A DNA stretch of 64,000 nt from Actinomyces qiguomingii (GTDB taxonomy: Bacteria; Actinomycetota; Actinomycetes; Actinomycetales; Actinomycetaceae). The first letter of the stretch is position 1, and every line of letters begins with the position of its first letter. The DNA lies in NCBI RefSeq assembly GCF_004102025.1, contig NZ_CP025228.1, positions 1,860,001-1,924,000 on the forward strand, written 5' to 3'. The notes under the pieces were generated by a model. It was not told where the DNA came from and made no database searches. It worked only from the letters and a program-made list of their open reading frames with translations. Positions 9,375-18,380 of this stretch are shown here, piece by piece. The position numbers and the translations under genes are program-made.

Positions 9375-9562
9375 GGCGTCAATTCTAGTTGACTGCTCGT
9401 GGTGCTGCAATCGATTTCGTTGGCCTTACCGATGATGCTCGATCGACATGACCCGGCCCTCCAGGATGCCGCCCGGCAGGGCGTCTCGACGGCTGGCCGG
9501 CGTCCTGGAGGGCCAACCCGCGTCCTCGAACTATCCTCGCCTGGAAACGACAACGACCCAGC

Positions 9563-9642
9563 CAGCCCGAAGACGTCCTTGTCAGCCCGAAGACGACCTC
9601 GGCCGGTTGAATACGACCTCTTCAACCCGAATGCGCCCCTCA
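9563..9642. repeat. Degenerate 20-base tandem repeat, four copies
   Basis: Four consecutive 20-base units start at 9563, 9583, 9603 and 9623. Units 1 and 2 share 13 identical leading bases (CAGCCCGAAGACG). Units 3 and 4 keep the GAA and ACG/GCG core and the CCTC-type tail. Confidence 0.7.
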
Positions 9643-10096
9643 CGCCGCAGCCCCGTGCCGAACCATCATGGGATATCGGCACGAGCGCGGCGCCTCGGCC
9701 CGGCGCGTCGTGGGGGGAGAGACCGATGGTCAACCCCTCGGTGTTCGGACCGGGACCCCCGCACTTGGACCGGGTTCCTTCAGCTGGAGCGTCTGAGAGT
9801 GCGTTTCAGGTGGTCCATCCGCAGGCAAGTGGTCCCGGTGTGGGGGTGCAGATTCAGATCGGTGCGGTTGCCTTGGACGGTGGCGGACCTGCGGTCAGGG
9901 TTGAGATGCCGTAGGCCGCGAACATGGTCGGCAGCCGGCCCGGCTGGGATGTGGGGCCGATTCATCGCCAAGGACGTCCCTGCCGATCGGACAAGGGTGC
10001 CGGTTGGCTACCAGGCGCCCAGACCTGCCCACCACACCAGGGGTGTAGGCCCGCAGCTGAGAGTCAAAGTGTTCCCCCACCCCGCCAGCCCCGCCA

Positions 10097-10150
10097 ACCG
10101 AACTCGATCGTCATATCTACCGAACTCGATGGTTATATCTACCGAACTCG
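10097..10150. repeat. 22-base tandem repeat, 2.5 copies
   Basis: Units at 10097-10118 and 10119-10140 differ at two positions (ACCGAACTCGAT followed by a variable ATATCT end). A third, partial copy, ACCGAACTCG, fills 10141-10150. A 17-base match to unit 2 recurs at 34367-34383. Confidence 0.85.
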
Positions 10151-10218
10151 GCGAACACACCCTGAGACCGGAAGAGCCGGTCATTCACAGTATCGGCGGC
10201 GCTACCATACAATCGCGA

Positions 10219-10244
10219 CCTTTCCGTGCAATTGTGCGGAAAGG
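10219..10244. repeat. Inverted repeat, 8-base arms
   Basis: CCTTTCCG at 10219-10226 and CGGAAAGG at 10237-10244 are perfectly complementary around a 10-base spacer. It lies about 160 bases beyond the pfkA stop in gene-free sequence. No role is known. Confidence 0.45.
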
Positions 10245-10403
10245 CAAGAATTTCGCGGCGGATCGCCCCTAGGAATACCCCCTCAGGGTCGGCCGGGTTG
10301 CGCGGCTGCGCATCCTCAGATGCGGCCTGCGGCGTGAAATTCACGTCTCTTCCGGAGAGCGCGGGATGTTGAATTTAAGCGAACTCCACCGCCTACCGGC
10401 GCC

Positions 10404-11528
10404 TCAGTCCCCCAGCGCCGTGCCCACCGCGCGCGCGGCCTTGATCCACTCGTGGTCGCGCGGCACGTACTTGACCTTGCCGGCAACCTCCTTCAGCGGC
10501 ACCAGGGCGGTGTCGTGCCCGCAGTCGGCGACCATGACGCCGTACTTGCCGGCGGCAATGGCATTCGCCCCGGCCACGCCCAGACGGGTGCCCAGCAGGC
10601 GGTCGGCCGCATTCGGGGTGCCGCCCCGCTGCACGTAGCCCAGGATCGACACACGCGCCTCCAGCCCGGTGGCGGCCTCCAGCTGCTCGGCGAGAGTGAA
10701 GGTGTTGGCGCGGTGAGAGGCCTCCAGCGCCTTGACGCCCTTCTTGGCCAGAGCCTTCAGCTCCGGGCTGGAGGCGTCCTTGACCAGTGCCTGAGCATGA
10801 GCGAGCTCCTCGGCGTCCTTGACACTGCGGGCGCCCTCGGCAACGGCGACAACGGAGAAGGTCGACCCGTGCTTGCGGCGCCGCTCGATCTTGTCGGCGA
10901 TCGCATCCACCGAGTAGGGCACCTCCGGCAGCAGAATCACATCCGCTCCCCCGGCCAGACCCGCTCCCAGCGCCAACCAACCGGCGCGGTGGCCCATGAT
11001 CTCGGTGAGGATGATGCGATGGTGGGAGTGCGCCGTCGAGTGCAGGCGGTCCACCGCCTCGGTGGCGATCTCCAGGGCGGTGGAGAAGCCGAACGAGCTC
11101 TCCGTGCGCACAATGTCATTGTCGATGGTCTTGGGCAGATGCAGCACGTTGATGCCCGCATCCATTAGCCGACGGGCGTTCTTGGCGGTGCCGCCACCAC
11201 CCAGGCACACCACGGCGTCAAGCTTGTCCTTCTCGACGTTGTCCACAATGGTCGGAATCATGTCCCGTACCTCGCCGTCCACCATCATGCGGTGCACCTT
11301 GTCCCGGCTGGTGCCCAGCATGGTGCCGCCGGTGGTCAGGATTCCGGACAGAGCCGCCGCATTCAGCTCCGTGTACCGGTTCTCCGCCAACCCGCGCATG
11401 CCATCGCGGAACCCGATCAGTTTCCACCCGTGCTCGGCGATAGCCGCCTTGCCGAAGCCGCGGATCGCGGCGTTGAGTCCGGGCGCGTCTCCGCCAGCGG
11501 TCAGGATTCCGATACGCTTGGTTGCCAT
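10404..11528 (-). CDS. pfkA: 6-phosphofructokinase (group with GGGGT motif)
   Basis: This 374-residue enzyme phosphorylates fructose 6-phosphate in glycolysis. Seen are the N-terminal GILTAGGDAPGLNA phosphate loop, the catalytic PKTIDND segment and EIMGHRAGWLA. The usual GGDGS motif reads LGGGGTAKNA, so the conserved aspartate is glycine. Lys in PKTIDND replaces the Gly of classic ATP enzymes and marks the broad ATP/PPi group, so the phosphate donor is uncertain. The start ATG is at 11526-11528. A longer frame upstream has no protein-like content. Confidence 0.9.
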   Translation of the reverse strand: MATKRIGILTAGGDAPGLNAAIRGFGKAAIAEHGWKLIGFRDGMRGLAENRYTELNAAALSGILTTGGTMLGTSRDKVHRMMVDGEVRDMIPTIVDNVEKDKLDAVVCLGGGGTAKNARRLMDAGINVLHLPKTIDNDIVRTESSFGFSTALEIATEAVDRLHSTAHSHHRIILTEIMGHRAGWLALGAGLAGGADVILLPEVPYSVDAIADKIERRRKHGSTFSVVAVAEGARSVKDAEELAHAQALVKDASSPELKALAKKGVKALEASHRANTFTLAEQLEAATGLEARVSILGYVQRGGTPNAADRLLGTRLGVAGANAIAAGKYGVMVADCGHDTALVPLKEVAGKVKYVPRDHEWIKAARAVGTALGD

Positions 11529-11607
11529 GAAGCCAAGTATGCCGCAGCGCACGGGGCCGTAGACGTGTCTCGGCGCCTTGGACCATCCGGGACGGGTGAG
11601 TCCGGTG

Positions 11608-11633
11608 GGAATGATCCGGGGTGTGCGCGCGTT
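11608..11633 (+). promoter_or_regulatory. SigR/SigH-type promoter for rbpA
   Basis: GGAAT at 11608-11612 and GTT at 11631-11633 are separated by 18 bases, matching the GGAAT-N16-20-GTT consensus of actinobacterial oxidative-stress sigma factors. It lies 52 bases before the rbpA start. In Streptomyces rbpA is known to be in the SigR regulon, which supports the assignment. Confidence 0.65.
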
Positions 11634-11685
11634 ATCCTCTGGACCGTCTGGCAACCAGGCATGATCGAACAGGGAGGGCACAAGC

Positions 11686-12039
11686 ATGGCGGATCGGGCA
11701 CTGCGAGGCATGACGATCGGCGCGAAGTCAATGGAGTCCGAGGACGGTGTGGAGTTCGCCGCCAGGCAGAACATCACCTATGAGTGCCCCCTGGGCCATG
11801 TCACCACGGTCCCCATGTCCATGGAGGCGGAGGTGCCGCAGACCTGGGAGTGCCCGGAGTGTGGGCAGCCCGCGGTGCTGCGCGGAGAGGACGATCCTGA
11901 GTCGGATGAGCCCAAGAAGGCTCCTCGTACCCACTGGGACATGCTGTTGGAGCGCCGTGACGTCGAGGATCTGAAGGTCCTGCTGGATGAGCGCCTGGAG
12001 ATGCTGCGTTCAGGTGAGATCTACCGCGAACGCTTCTGA
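11686..12039 (+). CDS. rbpA: RNA polymerase-binding protein RbpA
   Basis: This 117-residue protein matches RbpA throughout. It has an N-terminal tail, a central core with paired cysteines (YECPLGHV and WECPECGQPAVLRGE), a basic linker (KKAPRTHWDMLLERR) and a C-terminal sigma-interacting helix region. RbpA binds RNA polymerase and group 1/2 sigma factors and stabilises open complexes in actinobacteria. The start is supported by AGGGAGG upstream. Its 3' end overlaps the convergent glycosyltransferase gene by 19 bases. Confidence 0.97.
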   Translation: MADRALRGMTIGAKSMESEDGVEFAARQNITYECPLGHVTTVPMSMEAEVPQTWECPECGQPAVLRGEDDPESDEPKKAPRTHWDMLLERRDVEDLKVLLDERLEMLRSGEIYRERF

Positions 12040-12821
12040 CGGGTGCGCGCGCGCCTGTAGGTGCCCCGAACCTGCTCCCCGGCGGAAACGGCCAGACCAG
12101 CCAGCTGTGTGCCACGTTTGGAAACACCCCACTTGGTGACTAGGGCGAGCTCCTCGGAGAAGATCCCTCCGGAGAGTTTAGACTGGCCGGCTTCCCGCTC
12201 CCGGAAGGTAATGGGTATCTCCACTATGCGGCCGCCGGACTCGGCCACCAGTTTGGTCATATTCACCTGGAAGCCGTAACCGTGCGCCTCTACCGCGCCC
12301 AGATTCAGTCGCCGCAAGGCGTCGGCCCGATACACCCTGAAACCAGCTGTGGCGTCCCTGACTCGCAGCCCCAGCATGGCATTGATGTACAGGTTGCCGC
12401 CGCGCGACAGCGCCACCCGCCGGCCGTCCCAACCCACGGTGGCACCCCCGGACACCCAGCGGGAACCGATGACCAGGTCTGGCACATCGGCCATCTCGGC
12501 GCGCTGGATGAGCAGCGCCAGGTCCTGGGGGCGGTGGGAGCCATCGGCATCCATTTCGCAGATCAGCTCGTACCCCTGCGCCAGCGCCCAGGAGAAGCCG
12601 GCCAGGTAAGCCGGGCCCAGCCCGTTCTTCTCCTCCCGGTGCAGCACGTGAATATGCGTGTCGGCCAGTGCTCTGGAGTCGGCCAAGGAGCCGGTGCCGT
12701 CCGGCGAGTTGTCATCCACCACCAGGATGTCGGCCTGGGGTACGGCATCACGCACCCCGTCTAACGCGCCCGGCAGGTTATCGATCTCGTTATAGGTGGG
12801 GATGACGACGACGGCCTTCAC
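12021..12821 (-). CDS. Polyprenol-phosphate glycosyltransferase (dolichol-phosphate mannosyltransferase-like)
   Basis: This GT2 family enzyme of 266 residues starts VVVIPTYNEIDNL. Nucleotide-sugar and metal binding show in VVDDNSPDGT and CEMDADGSH. It resembles the catalytic domain of Ppm1, which moves mannose from GDP-mannose to polyprenol phosphate for protein O-mannosylation and glycolipids. I chose GTG at 12819-12821 because GAGGAGAAG lies just upstream. It follows lnt on the same strand by 46 bases. In mycobacteria the two activities are linked or fused in Ppm1; here they are separate genes. Confidence 0.88.
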   Translation of the reverse strand: MKAVVVIPTYNEIDNLPGALDGVRDAVPQADILVVDDNSPDGTGSLADSRALADTHIHVLHREEKNGLGPAYLAGFSWALAQGYELICEMDADGSHRPQDLALLIQRAEMADVPDLVIGSRWVSGGATVGWDGRRVALSRGGNLYINAMLGLRVRDATAGFRVYRADALRRLNLGAVEAHGYGFQVNMTKLVAESGGRIVEIPITFREREAGQSKLSGGIFSEELALVTKWGVSKRGTQLAGLAVSAGEQVRGTYRRARTRQKRSR

Positions 12822-12867
12822 AGCTCTTCTCCTCTCCAGCACGGGCCGGCACAGCTTCCGGCGCTCC

Positions 12868-14436
12868 TCACACCCGCGGACCTCGCCGCCGCAGCCGTGA
12901 TACACCGGAAACCATACCGGCCCCGGCCAGCAGTGCGGCACCGAGCTCCAGAGCACGGCCGGGCACCGAGCCGAGGCGATCGGCGACGGTAATGGAGTGG
13001 CGCAGCGGCACATCCGCCACCAGGGAGGCCTGTGTGTAGGGCCGGGTGCGCTGCTCGACGACGCCGCGCGGATTGATGATCGCTGTAACGCCCACGGTGG
13101 AGACCTGCACCAGGGCACGCCCGTGAATCACCGCCTGCACCCTCCCCTGCGCCAGCTGCTGCTCGGCCTCTGAGGAGTGTAGGAAGCTGGCGTTATTGGT
13201 CGGGATGACAATCACCTCACCGCCCTGTTGCACGCCGGCTCGCAGCGTGTCCTCGTAAGCCACCTCGAAGCAGATCCCCAGGGCGAGCTTTACGTCGCGT
13301 TCCTGCGCAGCGGCGTGGACAGTGAGCGTCTGCGGGCCGGTGCCGGGCGCCAAGTCGGTTCCGATACGATCCACTTGGCGGGTCAGGTGACGCAATTGGT
13401 TCCGCAGCGGCACGTATTCGGCGAATGGTACCGGACGGTGTTTGCGGTAGTACTCCCCCGCTCCGGTGGCCGGCGTCCACACCAGCATGTCGTTGTAGCG
13501 CACGCCGTCGGCGTAGGAAATGGCGCCCACCAGAAGCGGTGCGCCCACCGCCTGGGCGGCCCTGTCTACAAGTGCCGCCGAGGCGGGGTAGTCGCGCGGA
13601 TCCAGGTCAGCGGCGTTCTCAGGCCAGATGACGACGTCGAGCGTGCCTCGGCCCACGGCCTCGGCCAGGGAAAGGGTGGCCTCGGCGTGGTTGCCGGTGA
13701 CCTCCAGGGCCCGGTTGAAAGCATCCTCGAACTCCTCAGCCACATCGCCCTGCACCGCCCCCACCCGCAAGGTGCCGTTCTGGGCGGCACCGTCCAGGGG
13801 TGCCAGCACGGGTGCGACGACCACCACTGCGGCCAGTGCCGCGGCCGACAGCCCGTCAAGCACTCGCTGCCGGCGCAGCGCGTGTCCCGCCTCCGCCAGA
13901 GCGGCCCCCGCACAGGCGACCAGGGCGGAAAGACCGACGGCGCCGCCATAGGCGGCGAAGGGCAGCATGGGGGCGTCGGCCATGGCGAAGGCGAGTCTGC
14001 CGAAGGGGAAACCACCCCACGGCCAGGATGAGCGCACTTCCTCAACCCCGCACCACAGCACTGTGAACGCGGCCATGCGCGCCGCCATGGCCGCGGCGCC
14101 GGAGCGTTCCAGTCGTCCGATTCGTGCGACCAACGCCCATGCCGCCCCGAATACTGCCAGGTAGACGGATTCAACCGCGGTCAGGGCGGCCCAGCCGATC
14201 GGATTGCCCATCGCCACCGCCGCGAAATGCAGCAGTGGTGTGAACAGTGCGAGTCCGAAAACCGTTCCGAGCCCCGCCCCGGCCCAGGGGCCGCGGCCAC
14301 GTAGCACCGAGGCCAATAGGGCCAGCCCCAATGGGGCCGCCCACCATGCCCCCACCGGCGGGAACGCGGACCACACGCTCAGTCCGGCGCCCGCAGACAC
14401 GAGAACGGGTACCAGCCACCGGGTCAGCCGATTCAT
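12868..14436 (-). CDS. lnt: Apolipoprotein N-acyltransferase
   Basis: About eight N-terminal hydrophobic helices are followed by a nitrilase-like catalytic domain (about residues 225-480). The Glu-Lys-Cys triad is visible in VIWPENAAD, YRKHRPVPF and GICFEVAYED. Lnt adds the third acyl chain to lipoproteins, several of which are encoded in this window. The ATG at 14434-14436 overlaps the helY stop as ATGA, so translation is coupled. A TTG 12 bases upstream is a less likely start. Confidence 0.95.
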   Translation of the reverse strand: MNRLTRWLVPVLVSAGAGLSVWSAFPPVGAWWAAPLGLALLASVLRGRGPWAGAGLGTVFGLALFTPLLHFAAVAMGNPIGWAALTAVESVYLAVFGAAWALVARIGRLERSGAAAMAARMAAFTVLWCGVEEVRSSWPWGGFPFGRLAFAMADAPMLPFAAYGGAVGLSALVACAGAALAEAGHALRRQRVLDGLSAAALAAVVVVAPVLAPLDGAAQNGTLRVGAVQGDVAEEFEDAFNRALEVTGNHAEATLSLAEAVGRGTLDVVIWPENAADLDPRDYPASAALVDRAAQAVGAPLLVGAISYADGVRYNDMLVWTPATGAGEYYRKHRPVPFAEYVPLRNQLRHLTRQVDRIGTDLAPGTGPQTLTVHAAAQERDVKLALGICFEVAYEDTLRAGVQQGGEVIVIPTNNASFLHSSEAEQQLAQGRVQAVIHGRALVQVSTVGVTAIINPRGVVEQRTRPYTQASLVADVPLRHSITVADRLGSVPGRALELGAALLAGAGMVSGVSRLRRRGPRV

Positions 14437-17339
14437 ACGGAGGACCAACTAACCACTCCCCTGTTGACGTCGAGGCAGGCATCCGCGGCCGTCAGCGCCG
14501 TCCCGGTCTGATCAGTCTGTCCTTCACCACCGGAGCCGATGGTGGCGAGTTGACCGAGCACATCGAGCAACTGCTTGCACCAGCGCACGAAGTCCCCGGC
14601 TGTCAGATCAGTGTCCTCAAGCACGACGGACAGGTCCGCACCTTCGGCCCAGATCCGTACCGCACCGGCAAGTGCGGGCTCGGCGCCGGTGGAGGCCTCC
14701 ACCCGTTCCAGCGCCTCAAGGTCGCCTATGCGGCGGGAGATCGCCAACTCCTGTTGCAGAACGTCTGCCAGGCGGGAGCCGGGCGCCGCCGGCAGCCCCA
14801 GGGATGAAGCCGCTAGACGCGGCTCATACACGCAGGCCGATACGGCTCCGGCCAGCTCCGCCGAGCTGAGCCCATCCCATAAGCCCTGCCGCAGACACTC
14901 CGCGACCAGTAGATCGCGCTCGGCATACACGCGCGCCAGCATCCTTCCGGCTCCAGTCACGCGCAACTTCCCCTCGGGATGGCCCCGATCCGCCGGATCC
15001 AGGTAGCCCAGTTCAAGCAGCACCCGGCACACCGCGTCGAACTGGCGTGCGATCGTGCCGGTGCGCCTGTTGACACGGGCCTGAATGACCTCTAGCTCAT
15101 TGCGCGTGCGCACCCAGCGGCGCCCGATGCGGGCATGCTCCTCCCGGTGGGGACAGGCATGGCAGGGGTGGGCGCGCATTTCGTGGCGCAGGCGCTCCAG
15201 ATGCTGCGCCACATTCGCACCATCCTCACCGGCCCGGTTACCGCGGCGGGAGCCGCGTTGTGTGGATGCGTCAAGCGTTCCTGCGCGCAGAGCTTCCAGC
15301 AGTCGTCCCGTCAGCCGCTCGCGTTCGCGTGGTCGGCGCGCGTCCACGGCCTCGGATACTGGCAGAGCCCCAACTCGGGCGACGCCGTCGGGCGCATTCT
15401 GCGGAGTCAGAGTGTGCACCCGGCCGTCCTCACCCACGACAGTCAAGCGGGGCTCCCCGGTGTGCGCAGCCTCCTGGGCGAGGACCACGCCGTGCCGCCG
15501 ACGCCGTCCCGTGCGGAACACGACCACGTCGCCGCGCCCCAGTGAACTGATCGACCGGCTTGCCTCACCACGGCGGTTAGACCGGTTGCCGCGGGACTGA
15601 TCGGCCTCCGCATCACTGATGCGGTGGCGCAGCAGGGCGTACTCGCCGAAGTCCCCCAGATGACAGGCCATCTGCTTTTCCAGGGCATCCAGCCGGCGGC
15701 GCTTGCGGCGTGCCTCGGCCGCTAGTTCGACCACCCCCCGGTCGGCCTGGAACTGCGCGAAAGAGGATTCGAGCACCTCCCGGGCGCGGTCGCGGGGCAG
15801 GCGCGCCAGCAGATTGACGGCCATGTTGTAGGTGGGGCGGAAGGCCGATACGAGCGGGTAGGTGCGGCGAGAGGCAAGAGAGGCTACGAAAGTGGGTTCG
15901 GCGTCGTCTGTGGCCAGTACGACGGCGTGCCCCTCCACGTCGATGCCGCGGCGGCCCGCTCGGCCGGTCAGCTGCGTGTACTCGCCCGGCGTGAGGTTCA
16001 CATGTGCCGAGCCGTTCCACTTGCGCAGCGACTCCAGCACCACCGTACGGGCCGGCATATTGATGCCCAATGACAAGGTCTCGGTGGCGTAGACGACCTT
16101 TACGAGGTTGGCAGCGAAGAGCTCCTCCACCGTCTCCTTGAACACGGGCAGCAGGCCGGCGTGGTGGGCGGCCACGCCGCGAGTCAGAGCGTGCTCCCAG
16201 GCGTGGAATCCGAGCACGCCCAGGTCGCGGTCGGGGATCTGGGCGGTGCGGCGCTCGATGATCTCCCGGATGCGCCTGGCCTCTTGCGCGGTGGTCAGGT
16301 CAACTCCGCGGGTGACGGCCTCGCGCACGGCGTTCTCGCAGCCGGTGCGTGAGAATACGAACACAATGGCGGGAAGCAGGTCGGCGCCGTCCAGGGCCTT
16401 GATGACGGCCACGCGTGAGGGCGGTCGCAGATGGGCGGTGCGGGCGCCGGCCTCGCCGCGATGTGAGGGACGTCGACGGCCACCGGCGCCGCGGGCCCAG
16501 CGGCCCGGGCGACCGGCGCCACCATGTCGGCGCCCGCCGGTGTCGCCTGGCTGCCTACCTGCGGCGGCACGACGCGCATCCCTGACCGACCGCAGCAGGT
16601 CGGGGTTCAAAGGCGGTTGTGCCGAGGCCTGCGCCTGTCCGTCAGAGTCGGTGACGGTGCGCAGTGAATACAGTGGGAGCAGACGGCGGCCCACCATCAT
16701 GTGCTGGGTCAGGGGCACGGGACGGTGCTCGGAGACCACAACCGCAGTTGTGCCACGCACCTGCCCGAGCCAGTCCCCGAATTCTTCAGCATTGGATACT
16801 GTGGCCGACAGCGACACCACCAGCACCTCAGGGGCTAGGTGAATCATGACCTCCTCCCACACCGGCCCACGGAAACGGTCGGCGAGGTAGTGGACCTCAT
16901 CCATCACGACATAGCCCAGCCGGTCCAGGTCCCTGGACCCCGAGTAGAGCATGTTGCGCAGCACCTCGGTGGTCATCACGATCACGTCTGCATGAGGGTT
17001 GAGCGAAGTATCGCCGGTGAGCAGACCAACCCGATCGCTTCCATGACGCGCGACCAGGTCGAGGTACTTCTGGTTGGACAGGGCCTTGATGGGCGTGGTG
17101 TAAAAGGCCTTGAGACCCTTGGCCAGTGCCAGATGCACGGCAAACTCTCCCACCACGGTTTTCCCTGCGCCAGTGGGAGCGGCCACCAGCACGCCCTCGC
17201 CCGCTTCGAGGGCCCGGCAGGCCTGATTCTGGAAGTCGTCAAAGGGGAAGTCATAGCCGCGAGCGAATCGGGCCAGCTCGGTGCGGGAGTCCGCCTGGCG
17301 TCGACGTGCGGCGGCGTAGCGTTCAGCTGGCGAAGTCAT
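14433..17339 (-). CDS. helY: DEAD/DEAH-box RNA helicase HelY (Ski2/Mtr4-like)
   Basis: This protein is about 968 residues. The Walker A motif is APTGAGKT at 54-61, the DEVH box is at 147-150 and the SAT motif is in VSLSATVSNAEEFG. The conserved ATETLSLGINMPARTVV and GRAGRRGIDVEG motifs of the second RecA domain are present, with a C-terminal DSHCT-like region. A basic, low-complexity linker of about 70 residues interrupts the region between the two RecA domains. The start ATG at 17337-17339 begins MTSPAERYAAAR. It lies between tatC and lnt on the same strand. Confidence 0.93.
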   Translation of the reverse strand: MTSPAERYAAARRRQADSRTELARFARGYDFPFDDFQNQACRALEAGEGVLVAAPTGAGKTVVGEFAVHLALAKGLKAFYTTPIKALSNQKYLDLVARHGSDRVGLLTGDTSLNPHADVIVMTTEVLRNMLYSGSRDLDRLGYVVMDEVHYLADRFRGPVWEEVMIHLAPEVLVVSLSATVSNAEEFGDWLGQVRGTTAVVVSEHRPVPLTQHMMVGRRLLPLYSLRTVTDSDGQAQASAQPPLNPDLLRSVRDARRAAAGRQPGDTGGRRHGGAGRPGRWARGAGGRRRPSHRGEAGARTAHLRPPSRVAVIKALDGADLLPAIVFVFSRTGCENAVREAVTRGVDLTTAQEARRIREIIERRTAQIPDRDLGVLGFHAWEHALTRGVAAHHAGLLPVFKETVEELFAANLVKVVYATETLSLGINMPARTVVLESLRKWNGSAHVNLTPGEYTQLTGRAGRRGIDVEGHAVVLATDDAEPTFVASLASRRTYPLVSAFRPTYNMAVNLLARLPRDRAREVLESSFAQFQADRGVVELAAEARRKRRRLDALEKQMACHLGDFGEYALLRHRISDAEADQSRGNRSNRRGEASRSISSLGRGDVVVFRTGRRRRHGVVLAQEAAHTGEPRLTVVGEDGRVHTLTPQNAPDGVARVGALPVSEAVDARRPRERERLTGRLLEALRAGTLDASTQRGSRRGNRAGEDGANVAQHLERLRHEMRAHPCHACPHREEHARIGRRWVRTRNELEVIQARVNRRTGTIARQFDAVCRVLLELGYLDPADRGHPEGKLRVTGAGRMLARVYAERDLLVAECLRQGLWDGLSSAELAGAVSACVYEPRLAASSLGLPAAPGSRLADVLQQELAISRRIGDLEALERVEASTGAEPALAGAVRIWAEGADLSVVLEDTDLTAGDFVRWCKQLLDVLGQLATIGSGGEGQTDQTGTALTAADACLDVNRGVVSWSSV

Positions 17340-17403
17340 GAGATAAACCCTATGCGCGGGCCCCTTCCAGCACGTGCAACGACCAGCCGCTTTCGGCGTG
17401 CCG

Positions 17404-18258
17404 TCAAGTTGTCGTAAGAGTGCCGGAGGATGGCGTTCCCGCCAGGGCGGCGTCCAAAGCGGCGTCCTCTTCGGCACGACGCCTGGCCACGCGCTTGTCG
17501 TGACGGATCGAGATGTAACAGGCCAGGAAGTACAGGCCGGTGATGGGAATGGCCATGAAGATCATTGACCAGGGGTCGGGCAGCGGATTGGCGAAGGCCA
17601 TGAAGGTGAAGATGCCGATCACCGCCCAGCGCCAACCCTTGAGCATGGTGCGCCCCTTCATAACCCCGAGCCGGTTCAGCGCAACCATGATCTCCGGAAG
17701 CAGGAAGGCGGCTCCAAAGGCCAGGACCAGCCGCAGCACGAAGGATAAGTACACCGAGGCATCCATAATGCCGGTCGATGACCCCGTTTTCGGGATGAAG
17801 CCGGTCAGGATCACTGCCGCATGGGGCATGATCCACATGCCCAGGGCGCAGCCGGCGGCGAACAGCAACAGGCCGACCGCGCCGAAGATCCAGGTGTAGA
17901 CCTTCTCCTTGCGAGTCATTCCGGGGCCAACGTAGGCGAAAAACTCGTAGATCCACAGCGGTGAGGACAGCAGCACACCCAGCCAAATGGACACTCGCAG
18001 CCGCATGTCGAAGGAGGACAGCATGGTGGAGTAATTGACGTTGAGCTTGGCCCCGCGTGCGTTGGCCGCCTCAATCGGATAAGTGATGAACTGATACACG
18101 ACGTCGAATAGGAAATAGCCGACGACGGCCATCACCATGATGCCGATGGCCGAGATGAACAGCCGGTTGCGTAGCTCACGCAGGTGTTCCCCGATGGACA
18201 TGACTGCCTCGGGGTTCTCGCGGCGTTTCCTGCCGGGCAGCTTCGGCATATGCGGCAC
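17404..18258 (-). CDS. tatC: Sec-independent protein translocase TatC
   Basis: This 284-residue protein has six membrane helices and the TatC signature SIGEHLRELRNRLFIS near the N-terminus, the site that recognises twin-arginine signals. The conserved Pro-rich periplasmic loop region is present, followed by a basic C-tail. I chose GTG at 18256-18258, 6 bases after GGAGGAG. With TatA it exports folded proteins such as the RR-signal lipoproteins in this window. Confidence 0.96.
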   Translation of the reverse strand: MPHMPKLPGRKRRENPEAVMSIGEHLRELRNRLFISAIGIMVMAVVGYFLFDVVYQFITYPIEAANARGAKLNVNYSTMLSSFDMRLRVSIWLGVLLSSPLWIYEFFAYVGPGMTRKEKVYTWIFGAVGLLLFAAGCALGMWIMPHAAVILTGFIPKTGSSTGIMDASVYLSFVLRLVLAFGAAFLLPEIMVALNRLGVMKGRTMLKGWRWAVIGIFTFMAFANPLPDPWSMIFMAIPITGLYFLACYISIRHDKRVARRRAEEDAALDAALAGTPSSGTLTTT

Positions 18259-18349
18259 GTTCTACTCCTCCCGGGTGTGCGGCAGACGGACTCTCAGGGC
18301 CGGGACGACCCCGGCCCGGCGATCACCGCCGGCAACTTCGCGGTGACCC

Positions 18350-18372
18350 GCCCGCGGCACCGCGCCGCGGGC
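18350..18372 (-). terminator. 9-bp hairpin between tatA and tatC
   Basis: GCCCGCGGC (18350-18358) and GCCGCGGGC (18364-18372) are perfectly complementary around a 5-base loop, starting 8 bases after the tatA stop. It could be a partial terminator or processing site that lets tatA be expressed above tatC. Confidence 0.5.
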
Positions 18373-18380
18373 CGGTGATG

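Larger units (their letters stand above)
9411..10403. other. Gene-free kilobase with short tandem repeats
   Basis: No reading frame here looks like a real protein. Frames on both strands are Arg/Pro-rich and lack recognisable motifs. The region holds a 20-base tandem repeat (9563-9642), a 22-base tandem repeat (10097-10150) and an inverted repeat (10219-10244, arms CCTTTCCG and CGGAAAGG). It may be an eroded insertion site. Confidence 0.55.

Noticed and set aside
10161..10182. Possible TPP riboswitch because of CCTGAGA
   Set aside because: The other conserved TPP blocks are absent; only a small hairpin is present and no thiamine gene follows.
9399..10344. Several overlapping frames of 60-270 codons on both strands
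   Set aside because: They are Arg/Pro/Gly-rich, share the same DNA in different frames, lack ribosome-binding sites and show no motif.
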